Positions 25,307 to 36,632 of a stretch of 64,000 nucleotides of DNA are shown here, in pieces. This DNA is from Loxodes magnus (lineage: Eukaryota; Ciliophora; Karyorelictea; Loxodida; Loxodidae): positions 248,001-312,000 of the forward strand of contig CAMPDV010000120.1 of the NCBI GenBank assembly GCA_946699065.1, given 5' to 3'. Position 1 is the first letter of the stretch, and each line of letters begins with the position of its first letter. The translations under genes were made by a program, and so were the position numbers. The notes below the pieces were generated by a model. That model made no database searches, had not been told where the DNA came from, and saw only the letters and a program-made list of their open reading frames with translations.

Positions 25307-26137
25307 AAAAAAAAGATGTTAAGCAAGCAGTAGAAAATTGAAGCAAAGAAAGCCAGAAAGCTTGCATAAAAGCAAATAGAACATCAAATAAAAGAACTTA
25401 CCGACCCTGACTCTCCTCCATCGGTAAAAGGAAAGCGCCTTGAAGGGAATACTAAGGAGCAGGAATCTGATACAATCGAATCATTAAGCAATCAAATTTG
25501 ACTTATGAAGAAAAATTTCTAAAAGCAGGATGAGGTAATATTTAATCTCGCGGAAAAGATAAGGGAACTCCTAAATACAATCGAAGAACTTAATTAGGAA
25601 ACAAACTGTTTAAGGAATCAACTGATACAAAGTCAAGTAGTGACTAAAGAACAACTCTGACTATAATCCTAATCTAGATCTAGCAAAGTTGACAGAATGG
25701 ACATTGAATAAGAATAAAAAACATAGAACCAATAGAATTAATAAGAATTGAAATAAGAATAGAATCTAATAGCTAGAATAGAAAAGATAGAGAGCCACTT
25801 ATATCCAGAATTCAAGCCTTAAATCACCAAATATAGAAGATGCTGGTTCTGCCACTCAAATAACCATTTACTGAAGACTTGCCAAAGCTTTAAGTAACTA
25901 AAGAGAAAGGAAGATCAAAAGACGTGAAGATAACTTACAAGACTATACGTAACTCCATAAGGAGTATTCAAGAAGAAGATTTCCAACGGAACAAGAAGAT
26001 TATCATAGTGGTTACCTCCCACTTAAAAAACTTGGTCGTGGTTTCCACCACGTTAAAAAACTGGCAGCGAGAACCTGGTTTAGATTCCAGGGAACGCAAA
26101 CTTTTTTTGACTTTTAGTTTACTATATATATATATAT
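25307..26137 (+). mobile_element. ORF1-only retroposon H3 with (TA)n tail; absent from the right arm
   Basis: Flanked by 14-bp direct repeats ATATATTTACAGTA (25293-25306, 26138-26151). The right arm has one copy of this site (50196-50209) and no element. The plus-strand ORF from ATG 25318 begins MLSKQQKIEAKKARKLAQKQ. It has a long Gln/Lys/Glu coiled coil and the CCHC knuckle CWFCHSNNHLLKTC, and ends at TGA near 25926; two in-frame TGA codons break it. The 3' UTR forms three short hairpins, including CGTGG/CCACG at 26037-26052 and CCTGG/CCAGG at 26074-26091. The tail is (TA)n. Confidence 0.85.
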
Positions 26138-26199
26138 ATATATTTACAGTAATTATTAATTTTCTTTTCTTCTATAGATTTGTCTTTCTTTATTTCAAT

Positions 26200-26790
26200 A
26201 AAGTTGTTCTCTTTTTTTTCTAAATTCAATAATGTTTTTTAATTTTAAGAATTTTTAGTAATTTCTATATAAATGTTATTAGCTACTACAGTAGTAGCAA
26301 CATTTCCTTTTCCTTATTTTCATTTTTCACTATTATTATTCATTGTTTTCTTTTTCTATTTCCATGTTTTAGTTGGGAGTTAATCTTTTAACTTTGAATA
26401 ATGTTCTCAAGCTGTTAATTTTAGTCCTATATCCTTTAGACTTGAGAGTATGTTTACTCATGTGTTCACGTTGATAGCTTCAGAGTGCGTTGATTTCTCT
26501 TTCCTGGTTGTTCAGTCTTAGGTCAATAGAATCTCAGAGTCCTCCAGTCACTAATTCTGTCAGTTTGGCGTTCTCCTTTCGAAGCTTTTTAACCTCTTCT
26601 TGGAGGTTACCACCTTTATAAGGTTTTCATAGCTTATCTATTATTAGATATTGAATTCTGATACTTCTTGCTATATAGTTTCTTAAAAATCTTATTAATT
26701 TTAGTTTCTTATTTTGAAGGAGAACTAATTTTTTTTCTTGGGTTTTCTAATTTCTATTTGTTTATTTCTGAATCTTGTTAACTTTTACCA
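26200..26790 (-). mobile_element. ORF1-only element H5, degenerate (left arm)
   Basis: Mirror of 49560-50160. Minus-strand coding shows EFNIQQQISYENLIKV, then NLQEEVKKLRKENAKL one frame over, then a coil. It ends in a CCHC-like motif whose last Cys is Tyr (CYYCSSQQHLYRNY). This is the same protein family as H4 and H6, but older. Its ends are not resolved. H3 sits just beyond its 3' side. Confidence 0.6.
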
Positions 26791-27125
26791 ATCTAAATTG
26801 ATTTAGTAAAAACCCGGGGTTAATATTTTTAAATGGTGAAGTTAATAATGTTAAGTTATTTCTAAATAGTGTGATTAAGATTTAATGTAGAGTTTATTTT
26901 AATAATTAAATATTAAAAATAAATCTTAATATAAATCTAAATTAGCATTCTCTATTTATTATTTTATATATCTTAGCTTGCTTAATGTTAAATTATTCTT
27001 TTACTAATTAGAATAATTCTAAATATCCTTATATTGCTACGTTCTTTCACTAAGTAATTAGCAAATCTTAAACAAAATTTGTAATCAAATTTAATTTTAG
27101 TTTATTCTACTCTTATAATATAAAA

Positions 27126-27383
27126 ATGGAAGAATAACAAATATACCAAGAATATAATCTTAGCGACTTTTCTTTATCCGGGAATAAAGAGGCTGTTGTC
27201 AAATAGATTTAGCAGAGACATATAGTAAATAACTTAGAAATTTTAAATTTGTACTTAATATAATCTAAATTAGTAGATTATTAGCAGTTAATTGGAAAAT
27301 AGTAGTTAATTATCAATTAATCAAATTCTTCGAATTCCTTTAAATAATCACGTAATTCCTTATAAAACATGGATATTAACTGA
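27126..27383 (+). CDS. Conserved 85-residue ORF of unknown function (left arm)
   Basis: Under the ciliate code it reads from ATG to TGA: MEEQQIYQEYNLSDFSLSGN, then KEAVVKQIQQRHIV and a Gln/Asn/Ser-rich end. The mirror copy at 48996-49253 is equally open, and a decayed relative lies at about 41400-41760 (minus). It sits about 160 bp upstream of LINE 1 ORF1, on the same strand. It has no signal peptide or membrane segment and is rich in helix formers. It could be a small LINE-associated leader ORF or a host gene; I do not recognise it. Confidence 0.5.
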
Positions 27384-27544
27384 GACTACTTTAAAAACTT
27401 AGAAATATACTTATGGACAAAAGAACCAGATTGCTGCCTAAGAATTACCTATAGTATCCAAAAAATCTTAGAAAATGCTAGATATTTTAGACAAAAATTA
27501 AGATATTTAAGATATTTAAGATACTTTACCAATTATAAAAGTAA

Positions 27545-28650
27545 AATGGCTGGTTTCAAGAAGGGTTTTTTACCACTTCCTCAAAACAAGAGAGAAAACC
27601 AGAAGCACATATTCTCACCACGCCTTCTTCAACTTAATGCTCTTCTTAATAAAAATAACCAGAACTATCTAATAGATTAGAAGAACTTATATAAAATACT
27701 AACTCCTACAAATTAAAATAAAGCAGATCTCCTATATTAAAGGACAGGTAAGAACTGAGATAAAAATTCAGAACAGAATAATTAATACAGCTCTCAACGC
27801 CTCCATTGAAAACTGAAAAAAGAGATCACTCAACTGAATCTATAAAAGTAATAACTAAAAAATAAAAAATAAGTGGGGAAGGTAAAGTATGATAATTCAA
27901 TATAGATACTATAACGTTTGATTTAGACAATACTGATATAGAACAAATGGACTCTCAGTAGATGAAACAGCTAATTTATCAACTTATTAGAAACATAAAA
28001 AACTTGAAGAGGAATTAAACTCCCAGAAGGAAGAGATATTTGTAATAAATCAGGATTTTATAAATCATGAGATAATGATGTAGTCCACATGATGACCGAG
28101 AGCTAAAGAAAGAGTTTATGAGCAATGGCTAGTTTAGAGAATGATATTTGAATAATGCAAGAGCAAGACGAGAAAAACTGAGTAAAATTAGATTTAAGAC
28201 TCAAATGAATAGAAGAAAACCTGTAGAAGCCTTCATAATGAACTCCAATTGAAATAGAGAAATAAAAAAGAAATTTCCTAGAGCAAGAAAAAGATACTAC
28301 ATTTGCAACAGCACTTGACATTTATGACGAAAATGACCCAATAAAAAAAATAAGAATGAATATCTGGGGAAATATTAACTAATAGCAACTGAAGTAACGA
28401 GCGACGGAATTATTCCCCTCAAAAAATTGAGAAATTCTTGAAAAAATTCTCAACTCAGATTATATAAAAGAGAGAAGTCAAGGAAAAAGTGCAATACAAG
28501 GACAGAACATGCAGGAACGGACATTTTATACATTTAAAACTTCATTTAAACTGGAAGGTGAACAGTTATTTTTAATGAATTAACTTTATCAATTAAAAAT
28601 TAAAATGGAAGAGTAAATTAAATTAAAATAGCAAACTAAATTTAAAATAA
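27545..28650 (+). mobile_element. LINE 1 ORF1 region (left arm)
   Basis: It starts MAGFKKGFLPLPQNKRENQK, the best-preserved version of the leader shared with 21.73, 34.96, 37.81 and 43.68 kb. It runs on basic and then acidic (TITFDLDNTDIEQM, KQLIYQLI), and has a coiled coil (KLEEELNSQKEEIFVINQDF). Several TGA and frame changes break it. Its position just upstream of RT-coding sequence on the same strand supports ORF1 of a LINE. I see no CCHC knuckle in this stretch. Confidence 0.65.
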
Positions 28651-29339
28651 ATTCTAGACTTTATACTGATCGTTTTCCATCAAATTGTACCTTGAAATAT
28701 GATTTAAAAGATGTTTATTAGAATAATAATGAAGTTTACTCTTTAAAATATCTTAATTACAGGATCCATTAACAATAAGTTATTGCTAAACTCTTTTTGT
28801 TGGCAATTTTAATAATATTAATAACTTGACTGGACTAAAAATAATTTAGTTTTAATAAAAATTTATTTAAAATCTAATTAATTGAAATGTATAAACTGCA
28901 TTTAGTCAATAAAATTAATCAAAACTATATTAAAAATTACCAAGTTTTTTAAATTAGTCGCTTAAGCAAAGAAAGATAATATTCAATTTAAAAAAATTGT
29001 CTTAACGAGGATGTCATAATTAGGAAGTTTCCAAATCATAATAGAAAAAAATAATAAAAACATCATCTTCATAACTAGTTTTAAAAATTGAAAAATAGAA
29101 AGCCAAAGAAAGCCAAAAAAACGCATAACAATATAAATAAAATCCTTAAGATATACTTAAGAGAGTAAAAACTTAATAGAGGCAAGAGTTCGTAATAAAA
29201 GTAATTTTAATTTAAGTTAAACATAATAATTTATAAAAAATAGAGAATCAAGTTTTTAATAAGCATTTAAACTTAAGTTAAGAATAAATTGATGAAATAT
29301 ATTAAAATAAACCTTTTATAGTAAATAAACTAAGCCAAT
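28651..29339. other. LINE 1 internal, no motif recognised
   Basis: AT-rich sequence between recognisable ORF1 and reverse transcriptase. By position it should hold the endonuclease part of ORF2, but I see no endonuclease motif. Confidence 0.35.
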
Positions 29340-31320
29340 TTTTAAATATTACTCTTTTTACAGATTTAGAATTTTAAAATAATAGATAAATTAGACAAAC
29401 AACAAAGCTTCAGGAAATGACAGTATCAAAGCGGAACTTATCAAATATGCAGGCGAAGATTTGCTTTAAATGATTTCAAATTTTATAAATAATATGTTAA
29501 GAACCTTTACTATACCAAATGCAATAAAGGAAGTAAATATTCTTTCTATTTTTAATCAGAGAAGGAAGAGTGTTTAGCGTAACTGACGCCCTATTGCTTT
29601 ACTAAATTGTTTATTAAAAATAAATGATAAAGCAATAACCTTAAGATTATATAAATACACTTATAATCGAATTATTTCGAATCAGCTTAATTTGGATTTA
29701 TTCGTAAACATTCTACAGCCTAACTAATTTTATGTATTTAATAGATTATTGATTTGCTACGTAAATGGTCACATAAAAAATAACTAATAGCCATTTTAGT
29801 TGATGCTAAGAAAATGTTCTATGCTGTATCAAGGAAATTGCTTTGCGACTATTTGAGAAGACTGAGGTTGCTCTTAAACTTAATTTTTGGTTTAGGATTA
29901 TTTTATGAAATATTGATGCTATTTATTATTGATGATAGTCTTACAAAATCAATTAAAATTAATAATAAAGTTCTACAAGAAAGTGGTAATGGATTCTATG
30001 CTTACTATTTTATATTATGACATATTTATTAGATACCAAGAAGAAAACTAAAAAGAGTATGGATTTACTATATGCTCAACAACTTTTGAAGTACGAGGAC
30101 TTGCGGTTGGTTTAATAGGACTTTCGAATTCATAAGCGAATGCTCAAAAATTACTATAAGCCACAGTTTAAGTTCCCTCTTGAGTAAAGCTTAGCTTAAA
30201 CGTTTTCAAATGTGAGGTAGTAAATTTCCTAAAAAAGGAAGAAGAAAATAAATAAATGTAATCCTTAATGGATAGCCAACTAACTAAAAATAAGTAATTA
30301 CTTACCTAGAGTATTAATTACGAGAAAGATAAAACTATAAACTCTACTGTGCAGCAAAAGTCTCTGATTTCAGACTAGCAATCTCTAAAGCTATTACAAT
30401 AATATCTAAGTAGGTAGTTATTTCGCCACATAATTTTAAAACACTTTGTAGAACTTTCATTTTACCTAAAGCAGAATATGGTAATAATATTACACCTTAG
30501 ACTACTTTATCAGGACATAAAGGAATTATTAATAAAATAACTAAATCTTAAAGACTAAAACCAATAATGAACTTTAGATCTTCTAAATCTAATTTTAATA
30601 GTCTTGCTTTATTTATCTTACTTCCTTTTTTTCCACTTAGAAACAATGAAGTTCATGCGCTTTTACTTTAAGTTAAACGAAATTATTTAAGAGAATCCTG
30701 ACTCAGATAATGCCAAAATGCTCTTAATATACTTACAATATTAGAGATTTAAGTAAAAACATCTAAATGTATCAACTTAAAAACTCATACTCTTCAAGAT
30801 TTTAATAAGCATCTCACTTATAAAAACAAAAGCAAATTCTTCTAAGAATGTCTTCTAAGGAAAACACTTTGCCTACTACAAAAAGAATAATAGATCAAGT
30901 ATAAAATAACTAAAGTGTGTTTCCTTAAGCATAATACACGAAATTGAATAAACATCTTACTCAAGAAATTATTTCCATCTATAAACTGATAACTTGCTCT
31001 TTTAATTTATAATATGAGCCCAGTTAACGTCACATTTATATTTAATCAAGTATATTAATATAAATAACTAAGATTTTAATTAATTTAACAGGCTTTTAAT
31101 TGTCTTCGCTATAGAAATTCATTTTGTAAACTATCTAACCATTAGTTACTTTTGAGAAGGATTAGAAGAAACTAATTTCATTTATTAAATTTATATAAAT
31201 TAGAATTTCTCAAGAAATTAGCTTTCTAAAGTAGTTAAATTAGTCAAAGTCTTTCATAAGCAACTATAGAAGAGAAGATTAGCAATTTTCAAGTAAAAAA
31301 ATGAAAGACCAATAAATTAC
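29340..31320 (+). mobile_element. LINE 1 ORF2: reverse transcriptase region (left arm)
   Basis: Plus-strand blocks are in the order typical of non-LTR reverse transcriptases. They are NNKASGNDSIKAELIKYAGE at about 29398 (the NNKASGPDGI-type block), RPIALLNCLLKIN at about 29589, VDAKKMFYAVSRKLL at about 29800 (motif A, with the Asp kept) and KCEVVNFLKKEEEN near 30200 (post-catalytic block). A long Lys/Gln/Leu-rich C-terminal region then runs to about 31300. I do not find a YADD box, and the frame changes several times, so it is inactive. The mirror copy is 45080-47060. Confidence 0.75.
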
Positions 31321-31766
31321 TCAAATGGAAAAGAAGTAATTTGAGAAAAGCATATGATTACATGCTCTATAATCTATGATTTTTTAATTTAAAAATGTAT
31401 CTCTTAAAATATATTATAGAACTGATATGAGGAATTATTAGAAGCTAGATTTTTGCTTTTTGTTATATTATTGTTAGTTAATGAAAAACTGAAAATAACT
31501 CCAAACAATCATTTATTCTGTTTATTAGCATGATTTAATAAAATCATTAGTTTGCTCTATCTCCAACAATTTCTCTATAATAATAATCACTTCTTTTATG
31601 AAGGAGTTCCAACACTATTATCGTTTCGTTTGGATATTACGATTGCAATTAAATTCTAAAACTCTATATTCTATCTCTTAATTTTTAAATTTATTAAGTG
31701 GATTTCTTTCTATAATTAAAATTAATTACAGTAATATAATTTAAAATTTAATAAACATTTTATTAC
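31321..31766. other. AT-rich 3' flank of LINE 1
   Basis: Probably LINE 1 3' UTR and flank; no motif. It ends at the target duplication of the next element. Confidence 0.35.
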
Positions 31767-31778
31767 TTTTCTAGCATA

Positions 31779-32733
31779 TTATTATTATTAAATAAATTGT
31801 TTAGCGGATCCAGACAGTCACCGCTTAAAAGAAGTTTTTAAGTTTGAGTCTAGTTTTTAACGAGCTCTAGAACTCGCGAGTCTTGTATTTCTTGTCTTCC
31901 TTCTTTTGTCATTTCATTCGTTTGTCGTTTTTCCCAATATTTCCAATTCAAGGTCCGTTTTCAATCTATAAACTTTTCCATTCTCTCTACATCAGATTTG
32001 GTTTTTCCTTTTTTTAATCTACTGTATAACTTGTTTTTTCCATGAATTTTCCTTTACTTTTCCGAATTATCCACAGTTCTTCCGCAAATGATATTTACTT
32101 TTGCAGTAGTAGCATAGTTTCCTTATCTTAGGTCCTTTTTATTGATCCGGTTTGGAATTCTTTTCTATTTCCATCTTATCGGAACTGAAATTCTATTCTG
32201 ATAGAATCTGCTAGCTGTGGAGACTCTTTTGACTTTGCAAAATGTTTTCAAACTACTAGCTCTGGGCTTGGATCTACTGAACTTGGGAATTTGTCTGACT
32301 AAACTGTTCTTGTTAGTACTTCCATAGAACATCGATCTCTCTTTCCTAGTTAGACATTCTGAGGTCTAATGTGTCTTACAGTCCGTGCTGTATCATTTGT
32401 GATAGTTTGTCATTCTCTTTACGAAGCTTCCTAACTTCTTCCTGGAGGTTCAGCACCACTTTGATGAGCTGTTCCATGCTTATCTGGCCAGAAGGATTAA
32501 ACTCCGACACCCCCTGGTGGAGAGCAGACTTCATCTGCTTTCTCGGTTTCTCTTCTGAGGTAGGGGTTTCCACGTGTTAGGCTTTCTTAAAATGTTGCTA
32601 TTCTTCCTGGTTGGACTAGGTTCCAGGATATTAAGGTTAAGCGAGAGAAAGTTAATGGTTTTCGGTTTTCTCTTCTATTTTTAGGAGGTGGTGTAAAAAA
32701 CAGATCTAAAGCCTTCCACCATTTTTTATTAAT
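31779..32733 (-). mobile_element. ORF1-only retroposon H4 with 12-bp target duplication (left arm)
   Basis: Mirror of 43666-44620, 955 bp in both arms. Direct repeats TTTTCTAGCATA at 31767-31778 and 32734-32745 bound it, and the 3' tail is an ATTATTATTA run just inside the left repeat. The ORF runs from ATG 32722 to TGA 31992 with one frame change. Against the right copy, the protein differs at two residues over the 65 best-aligned ones. Domains are described for the right copy. Confidence 0.85.
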
Positions 32734-32745
32734 TTTTCTAGCATA

Positions 32746-33295
32746 TTAAGTTTTAATTATATATACTCCTAAAATAATTTTAAATGCTTAAATTTAATTT
32801 ATTTAAACTCATAACTTTTTATTTAAAAATTTAATTCTTATAAATCTAAAGTTTCTTAATAAATCAAATCTTTACTATAACTCATTCTTTATATATGATA
32901 AATACTTTTATTTTAATAAGCAGATGTAAAATAATATAAATTAAGTTTAATATTCATCTAGTTTTTTTGTTAATTATTTAGAAGTTACTTTATCAATGTT
33001 ATTAGATCTTCTCTTAAAATTTAAATTTATTTTATTTAAGTGAAAATAAATGATTTTATAGGCCTTTTTTTAATTTTAATGAAACAATAAAGATTTTATG
33101 TTCTAATAATAATCTTTAATTAATAAAATAATCATTAATGCTATCAATTTTATATAACTTATATTTATGATTCAGATTTGTTTTATAAAGTTAATCTTTT
33201 ACCATAAGATTCAACTTATTTTTTTGCTATTTATTAGGTTTATAATAGTGCAAAATTATAATATTTTAATTTTATCTAAAGATGTTTAAGTTATT
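32746..33295. other. AT-rich spacer with an unoccupied insertion site
   Basis: No gene. Positions 32804-32831 are the single, unoccupied copy of the 28-bp site that is duplicated around element H7 in the right arm. Confidence 0.6.
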
Positions 33296-33922
33296 TCAGC
33301 AGCCAGGAAGTCTTTGCACTAAATGAATTGAATATTCAGCTGTTATTTAATAATATTCCAAAGTTTTACTATTTTCTAACTCCTTCCCACCAACTATAAA
33401 TACTTAATGTTCAACTGGAACTGCTTCCTTTTCTTAGTATTTTTATTTTACCTTTAAAATGGTATCAGTTAAATCAACATCAAGAGATACAGTCTTACCA
33501 TTTAAGTTTTTTATGAATACTTGCATACCACCAAGAAGTCTTCGCACAAAATTAATTGTTTATTCAGCTGTTATTTTATAATCAGATAAAGTTCTTCCAT
33601 CTTCTAATTATTTTCCAGCATAAATCAATCTCTATTAATCAGGAGGAGTTCCTTCTTTATCTTGAATTTAACTTTTTACTTTCAAAACACTATCAGAAGG
33701 AAATACTATTAAATTTATTTTTCTTCCTGCTAATGTTTAAACTATTATTTACATTGTTTTAGGCTTTTAATAATTATTTTAAATTGGAATAATTTGCTCC
33801 TTACTATGTTTTTAAGTAAAATTAAAGTGGATCTGCAGATCCTTAGCGCATAAAGAGGTTTTGCAAAATTAGCAGAAAAACTTTGCTTCTTTACTTTCGC
33901 ACCACTCACATAGTTTTTCCAT
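33296..33922 (-). CDS. B-box / tandem ubiquitin-like protein, gene A (intact)
   Basis: 208 residues from ATG to TGA with no break. The B-box is C5, C8, C17, C20, C25, D28, H32, H39 (start MEKLCEWCESKEAKFFCQFC). Ubiquitin-like domain 1 (from MQIIVQTLAGRKINLIV) keeps the [20 protein letters not shown] core and ends LLGG directly before Met of domain 2. That is a polyubiquitin-style joint a deubiquitinase might cut. Domain 2 is diverged and ends LPGC. It has the same length and layout as the array gene but a clearly different sequence. It is intact here, whereas its mirror partner at 41860-42485 has a frame change. Confidence 0.9.
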
Positions 33923-34224
33923 TTTATTTATAAAAATAATGAAAATAAGGTTTTAAAGCAAATTATAATGTAAATTTCTATATTAGTTAGAATTAATTTT
34001 AAACGTTAATTTTTATGAGACCAAATAATATGTTAATAGTACATTTTTTACTTTATTAGAAATTTATAAGTATATGTTGATATTTAATAAAAATCACTAT
34101 ATAAAGCAAATATAACTTATTAATTCTTAAATTAAACTATCATAATATCCTTCAAATTAATGTTTCCTTTTATTAATTTAAATAAAAAGAAAGCTTTAAA
34201 ATCTGCAATGATAGCTTAGCATAC
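33923..34224. repeat. Shared 5' flank of B-box/ubiquitin-like genes, inverted at 36332-36632
   Basis: About 300 bp upstream of gene A is repeated in inverted orientation upstream of gene B, and again upstream of gene D (57404-57705). It starts next to the ATG and ends in AGCTTAGCATAC. Such conservation of non-coding flank could mark a shared promoter or simply a recent duplication; the sequence alone does not decide. Confidence 0.75.
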
Positions 34225-34570
34225 AATAACAAGAAAGGCTTAGCAGTCATCTATCTTTATTTTTATTAAGTCCTATTACATAGACTTTAACTGACTCAAT
34301 ATTTGAACACATTATAGCTATACGCTTTTTCCATTTCTACTTTAAAGAAATGGAAGAAGCTAGGAGATATCCAGAACCCGATATAGGAAGAGTCTTTGAA
34401 TAAAAATGAAACTAAAAATTTCGTATTTGTAATAAGTAAAAAGATATTTTAGTTTTATGGAATTAAAAATAATGACAAATCAAAATTTCCAACTTACTTT
34501 ATATTGAAAATTATATAGAAATAAAAATAAGAAATTAATTTCATTTAAAAGCACTTTACGATATAAAGAC

Positions 34571-34850
34571 TGCCCACTGCACAGATATTAGGAGAGCAGC
34601 TTGAAGGATATAAATTTCCAGAAATAAATTATATATACTTAGCAAGGAATATAGGCAAGAAATCATCTTAATCTTTAATTGCGAACTAATTTATATAGTT
34701 TTCGGTATGACTTAGATTGTGTCATTATCCTGCGAAAAATTAGCTCTTTGAGTGTGGAAGAAAAGTAACTTTTAGACATACCTTAGAATGTATCTACTAC
34801 TTGGACTGATTTAAAATCTTTCTGATAAACTTCCTGGCAAAAATTTATTA
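34571..34850 (+). pseudogene. MSTAQ family remnant, copy 2
   Basis: Plus-strand blocks TAQILGEQLEGYKFPEINYI and LARNIGKKSSQSLIANQ read in one frame. A second frame holds VEEKQLLDIPQNVSTTWTDL, which aligns with the second half of copy 1. The start codon position reads TGC and there are at least two frame changes or TGAs. It lies head to tail upstream of gene B. Confidence 0.5.
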
Positions 34851-34951
34851 AGATAAATAAAATGAGACCCAGTCTACTTAAACCAGCATTTTAATTTTAC
34901 TCAATAATCAGAATAAGAAAGTAAAATTTTAAATTTAAACAATAATTTACA

Positions 34952-35900
34952 TAGTCAAGAATTAAAAATTGAAGGCTTCAAAAAAGGTTTCTACAACACC
35001 TCCAAGAAGGAGAGGAAACCAGAAGCCACTCTCAGTCAGTCTTCTTTTACTTAACACTAACATTTTTCTTAATAATCCGGAACATAAGTCCAAGAAGAAC
35101 AGAAGTAATCTAAGAAAATCATCCATGCAATCACCTCTACGTCTCAGAAGAAACCCAGAAAGCAGATTTCGTCTGCTTTGTACCAGGAGGTATCAGAATT
35201 TAATCCTTCTGGCCAGATGAGCTTGGAATATCTCATCAAAGAGTACTAAATCTCCAGGAAGAGATCAAGAAGCTAAAGAAGGACAATCAAATGCTAAAGC
35301 AACAGTTTAACCTAGCAGAAGGAATAGAATCAAGACTCATGTCCTAGGAAAGAGAACTAAGCGCTTTTTGGAATATATCACAAGATCAGAGTAGCTAATC
35401 CCAAAGATAGCTCCAGAAACAGACAGAACTGGACAATAGACTTGAAAAAATAGAAGAGAAACTGCAACGACAAATAGAGTAAAATGAGCGAAGAAGTGAT
35501 CCAATGGTGATTGAGAAGAAAGAAACGAGAAAACCTAAAAGAATTCAGAAAATATGTTATTATTGTAATTCGGGAGTACATTTATGTAGAAGATGCAAGA
35601 AATTCCTAAGTTTCAAAAATTAATACTGAACAACGTAAAGAAAACTACAACCGCAATAAAGGAAAAAACATCAAATGTAATAGAGAAGAGATAGAGAAAG
35701 ACTTTATATGATTGAGATTGGCAAGATCTACATAAAGAAATCAGAACAGAATGGAAGATGAAACCGAAGACAATATGACCAAGTGAGAGAGAGAGAATAT
35801 CAAATTTTTAAACATTTTTATATAATTCCGGAACAATCCGGCGATCGGCAGGAAGGGTGAAATTCCTCCAAGATTACCAAACTTAATTTTATTATTATTA
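34952..35900 (+). mobile_element. ORF1-only retroposon H6; absent from the matching site at 58.13 kb
   Basis: Flanked by direct repeats TAATTTACA (34943-34951, 35901-35909), with a TTATTATTATTA tail. The duplicated segment on the right has one copy of the site (58129-58137) and no element. The coding region, about 34965-35629, begins EGFKKGFYNTSKKERKPEAT (the usual ATG reads ATT). It passes the conserved block SALYQEVSEFNPSGQMSLEY, changes frame once, then gives a coiled coil (LNLQEEIKKLKKDNQMLKQQ) and the CCHC knuckle CYYCNSGVHLCRRC. The 3' UTR is about 270 bp. Few breaks suggest it is fairly young. Confidence 0.88.
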
Positions 35901-35909
35901 TAATTTACA

Positions 35910-36331
35910 AAGTAAAAGACAATTATTATTTAGTAAAGCATATAAAATCAAGCAAAACTTTAGGTGAAATAAAAAGAAAATTTTAGAAGGTATTAAGAAA
36001 AAAAAAGATGTAAGAAGCCAAAAGATAAGAGAAGTTATACATTAATAATTAAAATTTTATAAATTTAAGTAAAGAATTAAATCAGAAGCTTCATTAGTAA
36101 CTCTTTAATTAAAAAGAATTAATTAATTAAATTTAGATTTAAAATCTCTAAGCCTTAACCAAAAATTTTTTCCGATATATAAACTGTTTAAATCTAAAGC
36201 TTTTATATAACTTTAATGAAGATTTGATAGAATAAAGATAAAAGTCTTAGTTGTAATACTAAAAATATTTATATATATAAGACTTTATTTTGATTATAAA
36301 TATAAAAAATAAAATTCTTAAAAATATAAAA
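35910..36331. other. AT-rich spacer upstream of gene B flank
   Basis: No gene. Matched in inverted orientation at about 57.72-58.12 kb. Confidence 0.5.
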
Positions 36332-36632
36332 GTATGTTAAGCTATCATTGCAGATTTTAAAGCTTTCGTTTTATTTAAATTAATAAAAGGAAACATTAAT
36401 TTGAAGGATATTATGATAGTTTAATTTAAGAATTAATAAGTTATATTTGCTTTATATAGTGATTTTTATTAAATATCAACATATACTTATAAATTTCTAA
36501 TAAAGTAAAAAATGTACTATTAACATATTATTTGGTCTCATAAAAATTAACGTTTAAAATTAATTCTAACTAATATAGAAAGTTACATTATAATTTGCTT
36601 TAAAACCTTATTTTCATAATTTTTATAAATAA

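Larger units (their letters stand above)
19870..33965. repeat. Left arm of large imperfect palindrome
   Basis: Matches 41830-55900 in inverted orientation. Paired landmarks are 20126-20317/55189-55380, 23850-24681/50821-51651, 29814-30020/46380-46586, 31779-32733/43666-44620 and 33296-33922/41860-42485. The coordinate sum shifts from about 75505 to 76400 across H3 (present only here) and to 75782 across H7 (present only on the right). Confidence 0.95.

Noticed and set aside
25924-26223. 99-residue plus-strand ORF
   Set aside because: Runs from the 3' end of the H3 ORF through its hairpin UTR and TA tail into unrelated flank.
32371-32580. Plus-strand ORF (and its mirror 43819-44028 on minus)
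   Set aside because: Antisense to the H4 ORF1, which has a coiled coil and a CCHC motif.
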